Position numbers and translations under genes: made by a program. Of a stretch of 64,000 nucleotides of DNA, positions 47,000 to 60,562 are shown in pieces; position 1 is the first letter of the stretch; each line of letters begins with the position of its first letter. The stretch lies in contig NC_092345.1 of NCBI RefSeq assembly GCF_963676685.1, forward strand, positions 80,293,592 through 80,357,591. The letters are read 5' to 3'. This DNA is from Mytilus edulis (Eukaryota; Mollusca; Bivalvia; Mytilida; Mytilidae). The notes under the pieces are model-generated. The model was given only the letters and a program-made list of their open reading frames with translations, did not search any database and was not told the DNA's origin.

Positions 47000-49358
47000 T
47001 TATTTAATCTTCATTATCGTGATGCAAGAGGACGAATTACCTACAATTGTATATTGGCCTTCTAATTTTACATAAATAGTGTCACCGACATCAAGTTCGA
47101 CAGCTTGAACTGCCGTTCCAGTTCCATAATCACGATTGTCTTTAGAACTTCCTTTCATGAAAACTTTGGTTAAGTCATAGGAATTTTTGTACAAATTAAA
47201 ATTTGCATGTGTGGTTGCTGACACTAGGTATACGGAAACTAAGTATAATCCTGGAATATCACATACAAATTCCCCACGCGTCTGCAATCCCGAAAGCTTA
47301 CTTATACCAAACGCGGTCGTAACAGTAGGAAAACGAACTATTCCACCAACGGACTGTTCTGTCGCACATGCTGATACGGCAACTGAAACAAAAAGACAAA
47401 ACTATATTTTACAATCCTTGCAAAAAGACATGGATCGTGAAACAAAAAGGAAGAACCTAAAACAATATAAACGGCAGACTTATAATTTTAAATGAACAAA
47501 AATAATACCGACTAATCAAAATATGTTTGTGTTGATGATAAGAAATAGGTGTTGAAATTCCAATTACAAATAGAATATGCGTATGTATATATATATATCA
47601 GGAGGACATGCGAATGGTATATCGTTGTGAACCCTTCTTTATACCATACTGACTAACTGTGTCGTTTTGTGCATATTAGTTCACAAGGTAACTGATAAAA
47701 GACAAGTGAATCTATTCGGACACATAGTTCCTGCTCCGAGCTGTCTAGTCTTTGATCTTACTCCCCATGTCGCGTACAAAATGGACTAAGAAGCAGCAAA
47801 TACCAAAACTTCATAATCTTTGATTTAGCTATATTTGGGACTATTTCTTTTTTTACCGTTAACATTCCCTTTCTTGAAATTTTAAATTCCATGTGTGACC
47901 TCTTGTGGAATTAGCGAGTTTGGATTTAAGTGAAACCAAACTTGTTAATAAAGTGACATTCGGAAACCAAATCAAATAATAGCAGTTATCCTTCGACATA
48001 TTAATCCTAAATTCAAGGATCTTACTACTAATGGGACATTATATTAACATTTTGGTAAAAATTGTACATACAGTTCAATAGAATTAGGCAAAATGTTGAT
48101 ACATGAGAAGCTGTTGGGACATTGACCTTTGATTCCAATATGGCATAATCGATCCAATCTTGGAAAAATATGACATAAATTTCACAAGGAAGCTATCCGG
48201 AAACCAAATTTTGCTAAAATTTCATTCCATTGCCAGTGTCATTGACCTTTGAACTGACTTGACAGCAATATCAATACCATGTATACACCTTCAATGGCGC
48301 ATTATCAAGCCTAGTTTAATAAAGTTGTTCCTAATGGGCGTAAACATTTTTTTTACCGGAATCCCAAATGTTTACGCTCGATCAGCATTCAACTATAATT
48401 AAGCAGACTTCGCAACTCGACTTACGCTATGTAGTTGCCTGTAATATCCCTACCATAAGGGCATAGTAATTTAACAATATACCGGTATACTACGTGAGTA
48501 AGGGTATACTAATATGTTACCTTTCGTATTCAAGCCAATTGTTTGATTATCCATTTTGTCCTTCATCGCACCCTGCTTTTCTATTAATTTATCCAGTTTG
48601 GGAACAAGAACATCTTTCAAGTTTTCAAGTAGAGATATTCTTTGGGTCGCATCATCTGTCAAATTCATTAATGTGAATATTTCCGTTTTTTTCGTATCAC
48701 TTGTCTGCATTAGATTAAGAACTGTCGCATTTGTATTCTTCATTTTTTCTTGTAACTGTGTCAAATTTCCTTGCAGTTCTTCTTGTTCCTCGATATTAGC
48801 TCTCATTTCAGCTTCAAATACCCGTAAGTCCGTTTCGTATTTACTTTTCAATCCGGAATAATCTGACAGAAGTGTATCATAGTCCGTACTTGAATTATTA
48901 AGATGTTCTTTAAGCATATTATGGTCCATCGTAACCTTTTCTAGCTCTCTTTGCAAATGCCTTATGGTTTCAATTTGGCCGTTAGTAATATTTTGCATCT
49001 GTATTTGGTTTTCCTTTAATATACTTTGATGATCTAAAAGTTCCCCGTTCTCGGACTTCAGTACGCGATAATCGTTCTCTAGTGTCTGCAACTTACTTCC
49101 CAAAACATCAGAATCATTTTTTATCACCAATAATTGAGATTTGCAGATATCGATATCTATTTTAGCTCTTCCTTTTATGTTGGCTATCTCTCCCTTCAGA
49201 CTTTTTACTGTCTCGTCCAACTTGGCTCGTGATGATATTTCGCTTGCAATCATATTGGCGAGTTGTAGATAGTGTTGGTCTGTCATCAATGTTTCGCCGC
49301 TTGACAAACATACCGAAATTATACACGAGATTACAACAACAAAACGTAACGCTGACAT
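47000..49358 (-). CDS. Secreted coiled-coil C1q-domain protein, 406 aa, two exons
   Basis: Exon 1 is 49358-48521 and exon 2 is 47382-47000 (donor GTAACA, acceptor TTGTTTCAG, phase 1). Together they give 1221 nt, exactly 407 codons with stop. Residues 1-20 (MSALRFVVVISCIISVCLSS) are a signal peptide. Residues 21-275 are a long heptad-rich coiled coil with several N-glycosylation sequons. The last ~125 residues are a globular C1q domain: SACATEQSVGGIVRF, FVCDIPGLYLVSVYLVS, NLYKN, GTGTAVQAVELDVGDTIYV and a terminal SCITIMKIK. Bivalve C1q-domain proteins of this build are secreted, oligomerise through the coiled coil and serve as lectin-like recognition molecules; the ligand here is unknown. It lies head-to-head with a paralogue starting at 52443. 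Alternative reading: without splicing, exon 1 reads on to a stop at 48471. Confidence 0.9.
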
Positions 49359-52300
49359 TATTCCAATGGATATTGTTGGACATGTAGGATAGTGAGAATT
49401 GATGTCTTATTTCATATTGAACTCATTGGAGATAAGATTCTATTGACCTAGTTACTATATTTTAGATTTAGTTATCTAATACGGTTGTTAGCTCTGACAG
49501 TATATATGTTAGACCGTGTACGAATTTGTTAGTGTGAGTCACGGTAACCTATACGAGGTCAAAATTATTTTCACGTTTTTTTTAAGGAGTTTGAATTGAT
49601 GTCAATGCTATAACGGTATTGTATATGCCTAACAAGAATACAAAACAGCGGATGTATTGTAAATATTGAATATAGCAATTGAGTCGGACAATCTTGATTC
49701 CAAGTGACAAGAAAAAGTTTATTGCACAAGATGTTATTTATAAAGGAATATACCCCATTTATATGTCTAAATTCCAAAGAGATCAAAAGATATTAAGGAT
49801 TAAAAACCAATTTTTCTTAACGACCGAAAAGTACGAAGATAAATTATGACATAATGCAACCACAAACGAGGCTCCTTACTCCTTATTTTAAATGGATAAC
49901 AAATTCTTGATTTTTATTGACAATATATTATGTTACGCTTTTGGAGAACGCGTTCTTTAATATATAACGCAATTTTATGGAAAATAGCTGTACTCTTTGG
50001 CGACTATTTCCTTTATTCGTATTAGGTACACTTTACGACTGACACAATTTTTGAAATTCACAATCCACTATATAAATGTGTATTTGGCCCGAGACCACAA
50101 TTACTTCGTAGTGCATTTCTTTTAGAACATAAATGAAAATTAAAAAAATCCCACCTGCGCTTTCTCAATGAAATTTTTACAGTGTGTTGTACTACTTTTG
50201 GTACAAATTATAGAAAACTGCATCGACTCTAACTCAAAATATGGACAATTTTATGTTTAGGGCGTCTTGAAATCTTTTTACTGCTTCCGATGTTCTAATT
50301 TTTATCCTTTTTCAGCTGGACCAAATCACTACTTTCCTTTAAAATTCTGGACCAACATTTTTTTACAGTGTAATTTCACCCCCTACTTGCAATTTGAGGC
50401 ATTAAACATGGAGAAATAAATTTGGAAGGGGTATAAAAATTTATGGCAAGTAACCCACTGTCAACACTACGGGGACTATATTTGTGTCTGCTTCATATAT
50501 ATTAACTCTATCTAGAATTTGAAAATTAGGTTCGATTGAGAACTCATTTTTTATGACAAAATAGACGATTTAAATCTTCTTATTGTGAACTTTCCATTTC
50601 TGAGTACGTAAATTACAGCAGCAACTGCATATTGGGTATATTATGTCTCCCATATGATATGATATCAAATGGCTTTAATTTCCCTCCCTATATTCCTTTG
50701 ATAGACAGTTGTTGCTTATAGAGAAGCATTTGAACCAAAGGTTCATATTGTAAAGTTAAAGTTTTCACGAACACCATAACATAATAATTTTGTCGACCGT
50801 TAGGGAATATATGTATCATGGATAAGATCTGTGAGTTGTATACGCAGAACTTTGTGTTATTGCGAAATTGGAAGACTTCTATTGGGTTTTAGCTTTGTGG
50901 TCTCACACCCAAATATATTGCCAAGCGCATAAAATAGAAACAATAAAAAGGAAGTTAACCAATTATTATTTAATTGGTAGTTGATATGATAGAGCAGCCA
51001 ATGAAATATCACTGGTAAAACGAATAACAAAAATACTATTTTCAAATTAAATAAGATGACTGGAAAAACTGTAAAGGGATAACTTTAGTCGTTTATTGTC
51101 GTAGCATAAGTCTTTGGTGGAGTTGTTTTGAGTTCTGCAAGCGAAATTTTCATACCTAGAACAAGCTCAAGCAAAACTTTTTAACAAAGATACATAAGGT
51201 CATTGACAGGGGCACATTGTATGTTACCAGTTATCAATAAGATAAGTTGACAACAGGAAAACGGTATATAAAATAGGTTTCAGTTGTCCTGTGTATACCA
51301 AGAACATTGTTCTTTTTCATGGGTGGACATATACCAACCGTCACGCGGTCACAGAACAAAAAAGAAGTTGGTGGACTATGTTATATCAATCAAACGTTTA
51401 GACACAAAATGTTGGTATTAAAAAAAAATATGTATTGGTTTTGAAGATATGATGATTTAAGACAATTTTTTGAACATGTTTTTAATCGTTAAACATACTC
51501 TCAACTTGACCTTTTAAGAACATTGTGCCATCATATCTCAGTAGGTCAACCTGCTGAATAAAAAAAAATGGGTTATCTCTATAAATCTCTATCTCCGTGA
51601 ACATATGTACTCAAGTATCATGGTCTTTACAAGACACATATTTATACTTTAATACAGGAGTTTTGTTAGAGGGGCACTAGCTACGAGATATATAAAATTT
51701 ATAAAATATGATTTTTATTTGTTCAATCATTAATGAAAAAGAAAAAGTGAAATGATGTATTGCTTTTAGAAGCCAGTATGGTCCAATTTTGTCAAAATAA
51801 GTTAAGTAACATTTACGATGAATTATTCACTTGCAAGTGAATAATTCGACCTAATTGAATCCGTACTCATGTGAACTTCAATTTAACCCCTTAGCTAGGG
51901 ATGGATATCCATGCCCAGTATATTGTTTATTTTAGACTTTTTAAAATTTGGATGATTGTTTTTGCATTGTTATGAATCAAATATGAGAATTTGAGTCAAA
52001 TCGGTGAACATGAATTTAACAGTCAGCGCCCCTTTAATTTTTGTTTGTGTCAAATCAGCAATAAAATTGTGTAGGAATTTGCAATTGTTTCAGGTAATAT
52101 GCATATGCTTAAAGTCAATTTATGAAATGTAGTTTTTGCTAGATTTAAATGACTATCACTAATATTACTAGATTGTCTTAAACTACAATTTAGTTCCAGC
52201 AGACTTTGACATTTCTGCTACTTTAGTTATGATGAGCAGATAAGAACAATGCCCTAATGTTTAACAGGCCACAAGTCATTGATAAGAAGCAATACACAAA

Positions 52301-52442
52301 TACCGTACTTTGACCTATAATGGTTTACTTTCACAAACTGTGACTTGGATGGAGAGTTGTCTCTTTGGCACTCATACCACATCGTGTTATATCTACTTTG
52401 TTGTGTTTCTATCGTTATTTGGCTATTCAAGGATAAATTCAA
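49359..52442. promoter_or_regulatory. 3.1-kb intergenic region between two divergent C1q genes
   Basis: Both C1q paralogues are transcribed away from this segment, so it must carry both promoters. I see no clear TATA or initiator that I would call with confidence. A segment at about 50630-50830 resembles, from recollection, an internal part of a mussel Penelope-like repeat. About 52255-52395 is a copy of the SINE-like family also seen at 30230 and 60563, ending 50-190 bp before the 52443 start codon. Confidence 0.5.
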
Positions 52443-54468
52443 ATGTTTTACAGTATACTTTTGCTATCTTTAACTTCCATGTACAATGGCCAATTACTTA
52501 ATAATATTCAAACTGGTGGAGACACGCCTGTGACTGACAAGAAGTACGTCCAACTGTTCACATTAATTGTCGACGAAATGTCGAGACGTTTTGAATTGGA
52601 AACATTAATAAATCAGCTCCAACATAACGTGTCCGTCTTGAAGCAGGATGACCAAACATTTAAGACGTCTTGGCAAATACCATTATCAAAGTTGACTAAT
52701 AAAACAGTTGAAATGAAATACAGTGTCAATAGATTAAAGGAGGACCATATCTCACTAAATGCTAGCACCATTCAAGTAAAACTTTCACAGAAAAAGACGC
52801 CCGAAAGTCTTCAAAACATGTCATCAATTGGAAACCAGCTTAATATTGTGGAACAGAAATTACATTGGCTTATAAATATAACCGAAACAATTAAAGAGGA
52901 AAACTTCAATTTGTCAATGGTTCGTCAAGCCATCGGTAGGGAACATGATGAACTGATATTTCTAAGTAACAATCTTACAAAAGAACGAAATAACGCATCT
53001 GCCGAATGGAGGCAATATACTGATGATTCTGATATTACAGTTCTTCAAGATGACATGAGAAAGATACAGATTCAACTGAAAACCATAATAACCGAAACTT
53101 ACAGCTTGAGGAAAACACAGATGCAGTCAAAGAATATATCAAACAAGCTGCCTGTACTTGACAGAAGTTACAATGGCTTATTTTCCCGACTAAACCATGC
53201 TGGCGAAAACCTAAAAGTTGATAATGCCATGTTTATGGAGAAAGTCGCAAATATCAACAAAAAAGGTAAGTCTTCTAAAGTTCGTATAAATTGTTATCTT
53301 AAGCATTTTTCCGTGTCAGTGCCACTTCTATTATCATTATTGTCCATTTTGTGATGTTTTCGCGGGTAACAGCATAGATGACTAGCGATAGACCATGACG
53401 CTATATATAATGTACAACAATAAAAACTGTGTATTTGTATGCAGTGAATTTTAACATTGACGTGATTGCAGCTAAGAAATGAAAATTTATTCACGCTTTT
53501 TATTTATTAGTAATTGCATGAATCTGCATGACTTTTACAAAAAAGATAGTCGGTTAAAGAGATCATCAGATCCCATGTTTGCTCTGTTATTGTGTGTGAA
53601 CATATATGCCGACTTCAAGTAAAATTAACCTTACTTACTAATTTACAAAATCTGTTTGATAGGGATAACATTTGACCATGCGGTAGCGACAAAAAGTAAA
53701 AAAATCTCGAATACAAATAGCATCTTCAAGAATTCTATGCGCTAGTCACACACGTGAAATGTTGAATTAGCGACCTTAAAGTCCAGGTTTAATCCACCAT
53801 TTATTTTCTACATTTGAGAAATCCCTGTACCAAGTCAGGAATATGACAGTTGTTTTTGTTGGATGTGTATGAGCTTTTGCCATTTTATAAAGAACATCAT
53901 TTCCGTTTTGAATTTTACTTAAGAGTTCGGTATTTTTGTTATTTTACTTTTGAGAAAAAAATCCCTCCGGACTTTAAACAGTTTTAATTCACGGTCATGA
54001 TCCTGAGGCAATTGGTAAATCTGCTTCTATCTCTCTGACAGATTGGAGTTAGATTGATTTAATGAGTATAACATTTTTATTACAGTTGCTGTGACATCAT
54101 GTGCAGACCCACGGAATACGGCAGGCATTGTCACATTCCCATTTATAAAGTCCTCAGTAGGAATTACAGACCTAAACCGCTTTAGATATTCAGGAATTTT
54201 TCATTGTGAATCTCCAGGGTTATACATATTATCCGCGTACATGGTGTCATCTACAAGCCATGCATCTTATCGTGTGTACAAAAATTCACATCTATTAACT
54301 GATGTACATATAAAGGGAAATTCAAATGGAACTTTTGATTATGGAACAGGAACATCTCTACAAGCAGTTGATCTTAAAATAGATGATACATTGTCAGTTG
54401 AACTCGACAATAACGTGGCTATCGAAGGTGCATCACTGTCGTGTATGACAATCATTAAAATTGTTTAG
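52443..54468 (+). CDS. Secreted coiled-coil C1q-domain protein, 401 aa, two exons
   Basis: Exon 1 is 52443-53265 and exon 2 is 54086-54468 (donor GTAAGT, acceptor TTATTACAG, phase 1). Together they give 1206 nt, 402 codons with stop. A short hydrophobic signal peptide (MFYSILLLSLTSM) is followed by a coiled coil to about residue 274 with many N-glycosylation sequons. The C1q domain starts TSCADPRNTAGIVTF, continues FHCESPGLYILSAYMVS, YRVYKNS and GTGTSLQAVDLKIDDTLSV, and ends SCMTIIKIV. Exon 2 is 383 nt, exactly as in the divergent neighbour, and the split codon and junction residues (K-V-A-V) are the same, so the two are paralogues. The coiled-coil halves are much more diverged than the C1q halves. 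AATAAA is at 54493-54498. A role in innate recognition is inferred from the family. Confidence 0.9.
53780..53960 (+). mobile_element. Penelope-like 3' end fragment in the C1q intron
   Basis: CCAGGTTTAATCCACCATTT, TACCAAGTCAGGAATATGAC and GTATGAGCTTTTGCC match the blocks at 45780-45980 and 57000-57190. It lies inside the 820-bp intron of the plus-strand C1q gene. Confidence 0.6.
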
Positions 54469-54492
54469 CTTTAGTGAATATTGTTTTGTTTA

Positions 54493-54498
54493 AATAAA
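54493..54498 (+). terminator. Polyadenylation signal of the plus-strand C1q gene
   Basis: AATAAA 25 bp after the stop codon. Confidence 0.6.
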
Positions 54499-54499
54499 T

Positions 54500-56099
54500 A
54501 TAAAAGTTGTGCGGATAAAGAAAAAACCTGAACAAAGAAACCAGGTTATTTTTGTTTGTCGAGTTGAGGATCAAATTGCTATATGTCCTGTCTTACATTT
54601 CCATGTTTAAGACAAATTTTGCAACTTTAAATTCAATCTCAAAAAATAAATAATTTCCAAATTAGCTTTAAAACTATAAATTGCCTTTGCCTTCAAACAT
54701 TACTAGCAGAAATTTTTTCTGGAATTTACCTTTAAACCTGTAAGTCTTGATTTTCAAATGAGCATTTATCTTGTAGAATTAGGAATGGAAGAGATTAGGG
54801 TTTTCATTTTTATTTTCTGTAGTTTCAACACCAAATCTCTTACCGCTGTAACTTTTGGATATATGCAGTTCGTCAAATAATTCAGATAACGAACCTATTC
54901 AACTTTTTTTTCGAGTTTATGAACGATGGTACGGGGAATATGGGGTACAATTTCTTCATTCTCTCTGTGGTTGTAACTAGAACAATAACAATTTCACTTA
55001 TAAGGATGTTCTTATCCCAAGCATAAAAACATAGCCGTATTTGACACAACCTTTTTCAACTTTTGATCTTCAGTGCTGTACAACTTTGTACTTTTTTTTC
55101 ACTTTCGATCTTTTATATCTGGGCGTCACTGGTGAGTCTTGTGTGGACGAGGCGCGTTTTTGGCGTATTGAATTTTAAACATGATGCCTTTTGTTATCTA
55201 TTAATCATGTGTTTCTTTGTCTTATACGTTCTCCTGTTTATTTTTATTGTAGTCCTGTAATATTATGTTGTCATTTCAATGTTATATTTAACATTGCCAT
55301 TAAAGTGCGAGGTTTGGCATGCCACAAAACCAGGTTCAACCCACCATTTTTATCTTTAAAAATGTCCTGTACCAAGTCAGGAAAATATTGCCTTTATGTA
55401 GTACCATTTTTCTGTTTGGTTGGAAAAGAGGGACGAAAGATACCAAAGGGACAGTCAAACTCATAAACTTAATGTCTCTTTTCATTTTGCTGATGCAATA
55501 CTACCAATTTGTAGGTTGGTGCTAGATAATGGATATTAAATTAAATTGTTCGCTCAAAGGCTATAACACACTACAGAATTGTACTAAAAAAATCGCATCT
55601 AGACAAACATACATGTATGAAGGACAATTTCTCAAATAAATAATTATTAGACTATTATTATTACAGCCGGTTTGTGAGATTGAGAATTTAAATTAAAGAT
55701 GTAAACCAAGAATTTCAAAATAGCGATCATATAAGTATACATGCAAACTACGAAACAGCTTAAACACAGGGAAATAAATTGAACTCGTGTTTCATTTGCG
55801 AACAAATCTGACAGTGTTTAAAAGCATAAAACCAAACGTTCTCCTTCCCCAAGAATGTGTCTATCCAGAATTCAGGGAAGTGCAGTTTGCTATATATCTT
55901 GATTCAATTTATAGCGTAAGTTTTATTACTTTTGAATATTTTTTTTCGTTCATCTTCTCATCCTCCCGTATTGCAATTATAAATTCAAGCATTTTAAATT
56001 ATAAAGAAAAAGATGTAGTATGCTTGTCATGGGACACCAATGGACGAGGATGTTCTTTATCTATATTGGAACATGTAGAATCATATTAAGACTTTATAT
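54500..56099. other. Gene-free stretch with repeat fragments
   Basis: About 55050-55400 contains sequence I associate with dispersed mussel elements (GGGCGTCACTGGTGAGTCTT, then CATGCCACAAAACCAGGTTC and GTACCAAGTCAGGAAAAT, the last shared with 45870). About 55428-55470 reads GGGACGAAAGATACCAAAGG. No supported gene. Confidence 0.45.
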
Positions 56100-56891
56100 A
56101 CGGTGGAGATATGTGCCGTTGTTATGGACGGTGTTCTTGTAGAGCTTTCTTGAATGTCTCTACAGAATCTGCATGCACAACTTTATCTGGCAGTTGGTTT
56201 TAATGAATGGTCACGTCGAGAAAGAATGAAAGTTTTTATTATGGCTTTGACTGTTCTTTTCGGTCTTGCTGGCGTGACAAAATTGTCGGCTGGTAGAGCT
56301 GGCACCAGACCCATAAAGCACCTTGTATATAAGGATCAGACAAAGGTTATGTCTTTTGCCTCTAGCAATTCCATTTCAAGCTGGTGTCTCATGTCTGTGA
56401 TGGACCCTGATTCTTGACGCCTGTAGGTTTTCTTAATGAATCGTATGCCTCTGTTTTGTATATGTTTCAATTTGTCTATATCCCCTTTCAAATATGGGTT
56501 CCAGATGGTTGCGCCATATTCCGATCTTACTAGGGATGTGTATGCTGCTTTTCTACATCTCAAGTTGTCTTTCTTGCTGATGTTGTTTATGTTGATATAC
56601 CATTTCAGGTCATTTGATATTTGCCTTGAAGTATGTGTTCACTTGGATCTCTTATAGGATTCGTTTATTTTTATTGTGTAGAATTTGTCTGTTTTTTCAT
56701 TGATGGATAAAACATAGCATTTCTTGGCGTTGAATCGCATCCCTCATTTGTCGGACCAAATTTCTAGTTGACCCAAATCTGATTGTAGTTTGTGTTGGTC
56801 TTGATCAGTTTTAATTGATCAGTTTAACAGGCAATCGTCTGCAAATAGTCTTGCTGATGATTTTACGCTATCTGGCAGGTCGTTTATGTGT
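56100..56891 (-). pseudogene. LINE reverse transcriptase C-terminal relic, cut by the assembly gap
   Basis: Minus-strand translation from the gap edge gives LPDSVKSSARLFAD-type sequence before a frame change, DQDQHKLQSDLGQLE, WGMRFNAKKCYVLS and INISKIS. In one open frame (56563-56336) it then gives AAYTSLVRSEYGATIWNPYL, DIDKLKHIQNRGIRFI and RRQESGSITDMRHQLEM. These are the post-catalytic blocks of jockey/CR1-type reverse transcriptases. Stops and frame changes show it is decayed. Upstream coding lies beyond the N run. Confidence 0.75.
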
Positions 56892-56991
56892 NNNNNNNNN
56901 NNNNNNNNNNNNNNNNNNNNNNNNNNNNNNNNNNNNNNNNNNNNNNNNNNNNNNNNNNNNNNNNNNNNNNNNNNNNNNNNNNNNNNNNNNN
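56892..56991. other. Assembly gap, 100 N
   Basis: A run of exactly 100 N, the usual placeholder for a gap of unknown size. Sequence on either side belongs to different repeat families, so the join may hide a larger repeat. Confidence 0.99.
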
Positions 56992-57190
56992 ACATGTGAG
57001 AGGTTGTACTCGCTATAAAACCAGGTTTAATCCACCATTTTCTTCATAATAATACCAAATTAAGAATATGATAGTTGTCATCCATTCATTTGATGTTTTT
57101 GAGCTTTTGATTTTACCAGTTTATTAGGGACTTTCTTTTTTTTTTTTTTTTTTTTTATAGTTCAGTATTTTTTAGATTTCAATTTTTCTG
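56992..57190 (+). mobile_element. Penelope-like 3' end fragment
   Basis: TGTGAGAGGTTGTACTCGC, AAAACCAGGTTTAATCCACC, TTCATTTGATGTTTTTGAGC and a T-rich end match the 45697-45990 and 53780-53960 copies. Confidence 0.65.
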
Positions 57191-58919
57191 AGTTGTTTCT
57201 TGCATTCCTTTTGGAAAGACCTTTAGTTAGACCATTTGTTTGATTTCGATATTAGCAACTTCGTTATCGTTCAAAGAAAAAGAGAAAAATCACTTTCTCG
57301 ATAACTGACTACTATAGTTACCTTAGGGTCAGTTTTTTTTACTTTCGTTTTTATAGTCATATCCTGCTGAACATGTCTAATTGGCAATCACACACAACTC
57401 TTATAACAATATAAATGTAAAAGTAAAGAGTTATCCCTCTTCCGACATCAAATGAAAAAGCAAAAATAAACGCGAATTTGTTTTGATAAGAAGATATACT
57501 TTAATTTACCGTTCAAAAAGAGAATATGTTTCGATTCATTTCAAGTTTCAGCTAGGTCTTTTAACATTTATTATATTTTAGAGGGGACTAAACTTTAACC
57601 AAGTATACAAGTGGTATTGAGTTTTCTTGATGCAAAAACTTCAGAAAGGCAAAATTACCTAAAAACTCTGTCAAATGAAATGTCATTTTTTTAAATAATA
57701 GAATGTTTACCTTGATTACTTACTGTTGAGCTCAGCATATTACACATTTTAAATGTATTTATCCCATTGAACTTCAAATTAGTAACCTAAGGATAACAAT
57801 ATTTTTTTAGACATACCAATGACAAAATTGAAGCTGTAAATAGTACAACACTATGTACATGTACAAGTAACTTAAAATGGCAATACTGCTCGAAAGCGAT
57901 ATTGAAAATTCAAGGGATGGTTAAAGAAATCGATAGGTATGTTGTTAATGTCAATTTAATATATCAAATTTATCATCAAACACCGGTTGTAAGTAAACAC
58001 CTAAAATATTTTTTTTATTTTATCCCGTCTTGTGAAAGCAAATGCGCATTGTGAAATGTCAATGAGACAACAATCAAGGAGGATATTTTAGGTTACTAAA
58101 ACAAGTCGTTCTGTTGTAAACGATGTACACAAATATACGACCAGCTGTAAATTTTAATACTTTTTAGACTAAGGGTTATGACTTCTTCTGTAGAACTTTG
58201 TATTACGAAATTTTCAAAAGCAATAACAGCAATACAGCAAAAACACTTTATAAAAGAACCAACGTTTTATTCATATACCATAGGGAAACGTCGTTCATAG
58301 CAATAATAATTACTTTTACATTGCATTCAATTGAAAATTTAGATTTTGGGCCAAATCAAGCTAAGTTTTTTGCAGAACTGAAATCTACAAACATTAATAA
58401 AGAATAGGTTTTTTTTTCAAAAGAAAGAAAAATTGATCAGAGACAGCAGTAATTATCTCTTCATTTGTTTTGTACTGAAGATTAATCTCGTACTTATGTC
58501 GTACTTATAGATAATATACAATTGGACGATGACCTAGATCCCTCATCTTCGCTAGCCAACGGCTAGCTAAGATGTAGATCTCTGAAAATATAGGAAAACT
58601 TTAAGACAAACTATCACTGCCTATTTCAAAGATAACACCCTTTACCTAAGAAAGGGGGTATTCATGAATTCACGTCAAACCGAAACTATTTTCTCTCTAG
58701 AAGAAAAGCCTTTAGTAACCGCTTAATGATTGAATAAATGTTTTACTTACATCCAGTGTCAATGAAGTCAAGAATATTCAGAACAAGAACACAAAGAACA
58801 ATAAATACAATTATGTGGGTAATAGAAAGTATGTCGATTAAGATGGAAGGAGGGAATTTCATCTGTCACTGGAAAATACACATAAGTTCGACAAAGGAGA
58901 AATTTTCCATTGCAACAGG
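57191..58919. other. No gene recognised
   Basis: Open frames at 58198-58407 and 58738-58926 have no domain, signal or splice context I can defend. AT-rich otherwise. Confidence 0.5.
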
Positions 58920-59165
58920 CTACTGACGGCTCCCCAATGAGTTGCATCCTTGGTTTATTAACGCGAACACAGCATGCCATTCTCCTATTGTATCATATAC
59001 CTGACAACACCAAGGTTGTGAGATCAAACACCGCACATGGCAGGTGCGTTCGTCTCCAATCTAAATTGAATAGGATTGTCAGTGTTCCTACAGAAGGTTG
59101 ATGGTTCTCTCAGGGCACTCCAGCTTCCTCCACCAATAAAAACTGACTGCCACGATATAGCTTAT
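58920..59165. repeat. Possible tRNA-related dispersed repeat
   Basis: It contains a B-box-like GGTTGTGAGATCAAACACC and a distinctive end GGTTCTCTCAGGGCACTCC then CTTCCTCCACCAATAAAAAC and TGCCACGATATAGC. From memory the end resembles a common bivalve repeat. No second copy is in this window, so this is low confidence. Confidence 0.35.
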
Positions 59166-60562
59166 ACATGTTGAAAGATACATATATAATCAATCTTTTT
59201 TGTTGAATAAGTACGGTCATACAAAATACATTGAATATTATTGAACAGCAGGCTATGTCTATGTCATGATGTAGAAATATGATCACTACATTCTCCTTAC
59301 GCGAGACATCTTATTTCTACCGGACATGGCAGTGTGTTTATATAACCCGCACAGAAAAACTAACGCCCTCTTTGCTTTATAAAGGCATATGCATTAATTT
59401 ATTTCTTCACCAAAGTCAGCCGTTGAGTAACAAAACCTATATAAACTGCATTTAAGCCTACATGAAAGCAGTTTGAACCACCTTCTGAAATTTTAATCCA
59501 CGGGTTGAACGGAAATTGTGCCCGATGATCCTATGCTGATCTATGCTAAAGTTGCCATCTTAATTATTTGAAGAGTACTTCCACTTGGTCGATAGCGCTG
59601 TTGGTAGAATGTCATCGTTACCATCCGGCATGAAGACAGTTCATCGGATGGGATAAATGATACATATGTCTATTTTCCAGTTCATAAACTTCCGATAGTT
59701 ATAAAATTAAGGTTGCAACTGCCCATAGTCATGCTAATAGATCACAAAAGACTCATTTGGCTTGTCTGCTTTGTGTATTTGTTATAATGTTAAATGACAA
59801 CACAAAACATTCTAAATTGATCTGCTATGGTTGTTGGTGTTCAATTTAGGGGCTGCTGTGGTTATCCTCTGAAACCTGTTTATATTTTGCCTACTTAATG
59901 ATTTCAAGGATACATTGTAAATCACACAGAGATCTTCAACAAGTCACCGATATTAAAAAGATGAGATTTGTCGCAGCGGGAAGTGCAAACTATAAATATA
60001 AACAAATTTTCTTCGATGTTCCTTCATGAGGAACGCTTTCAAAACCCAAAAATATAAAATCTAGTGATGTATAAAAACGTTGTTACGTTAGGAGCTGTAT
60101 TGCTAAAAAGGTTTTAATATATAAATATACAGTCAATACGATCAACTTTGTCTGCTCATAAGGGGGTTCAAAACATGGTATGAATAAATACACATACCAA
60201 AGCCGAGATCCTCTTCTTTATAAATATCCTTGAGGTTGGTATCTTTAGTACTGTATCGTACCTTTTGTCCATATATATTTTTTTATTATTACATAATGAT
60301 TTTTAAAAGGGAGTATTGTTTTCCTTTATCATTTAGTTTCAAAATTGTATGGATCTAAGGATAAACAACGCTGTTTTCACGAAACAATGTTCAGTCGACG
60401 TTTCATTCGGGATTTCTAACTAAGTACACTCAAAGAGCCTGTTGTTCAGTGGTTGTCGTTTGTTGTTGATGTGGTTAATACGCGTTTCTCGTTTCTGGTT
60501 TTTATAAAGATTATACCGTTGGTTTTGATGTTGGAATTGTTCTACATTAGTCATTTTGGGAC
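59166..60562. other. No gene recognised
   Basis: AT-rich; nothing beyond short open frames. Confidence 0.5.

Noticed and set aside
59580..59650. tRNA-like segment (TAGCGCTGTTGGTAGAAT)
   Set aside because: An A-box-like string only; no B box, acceptor stem or cloverleaf could be formed.
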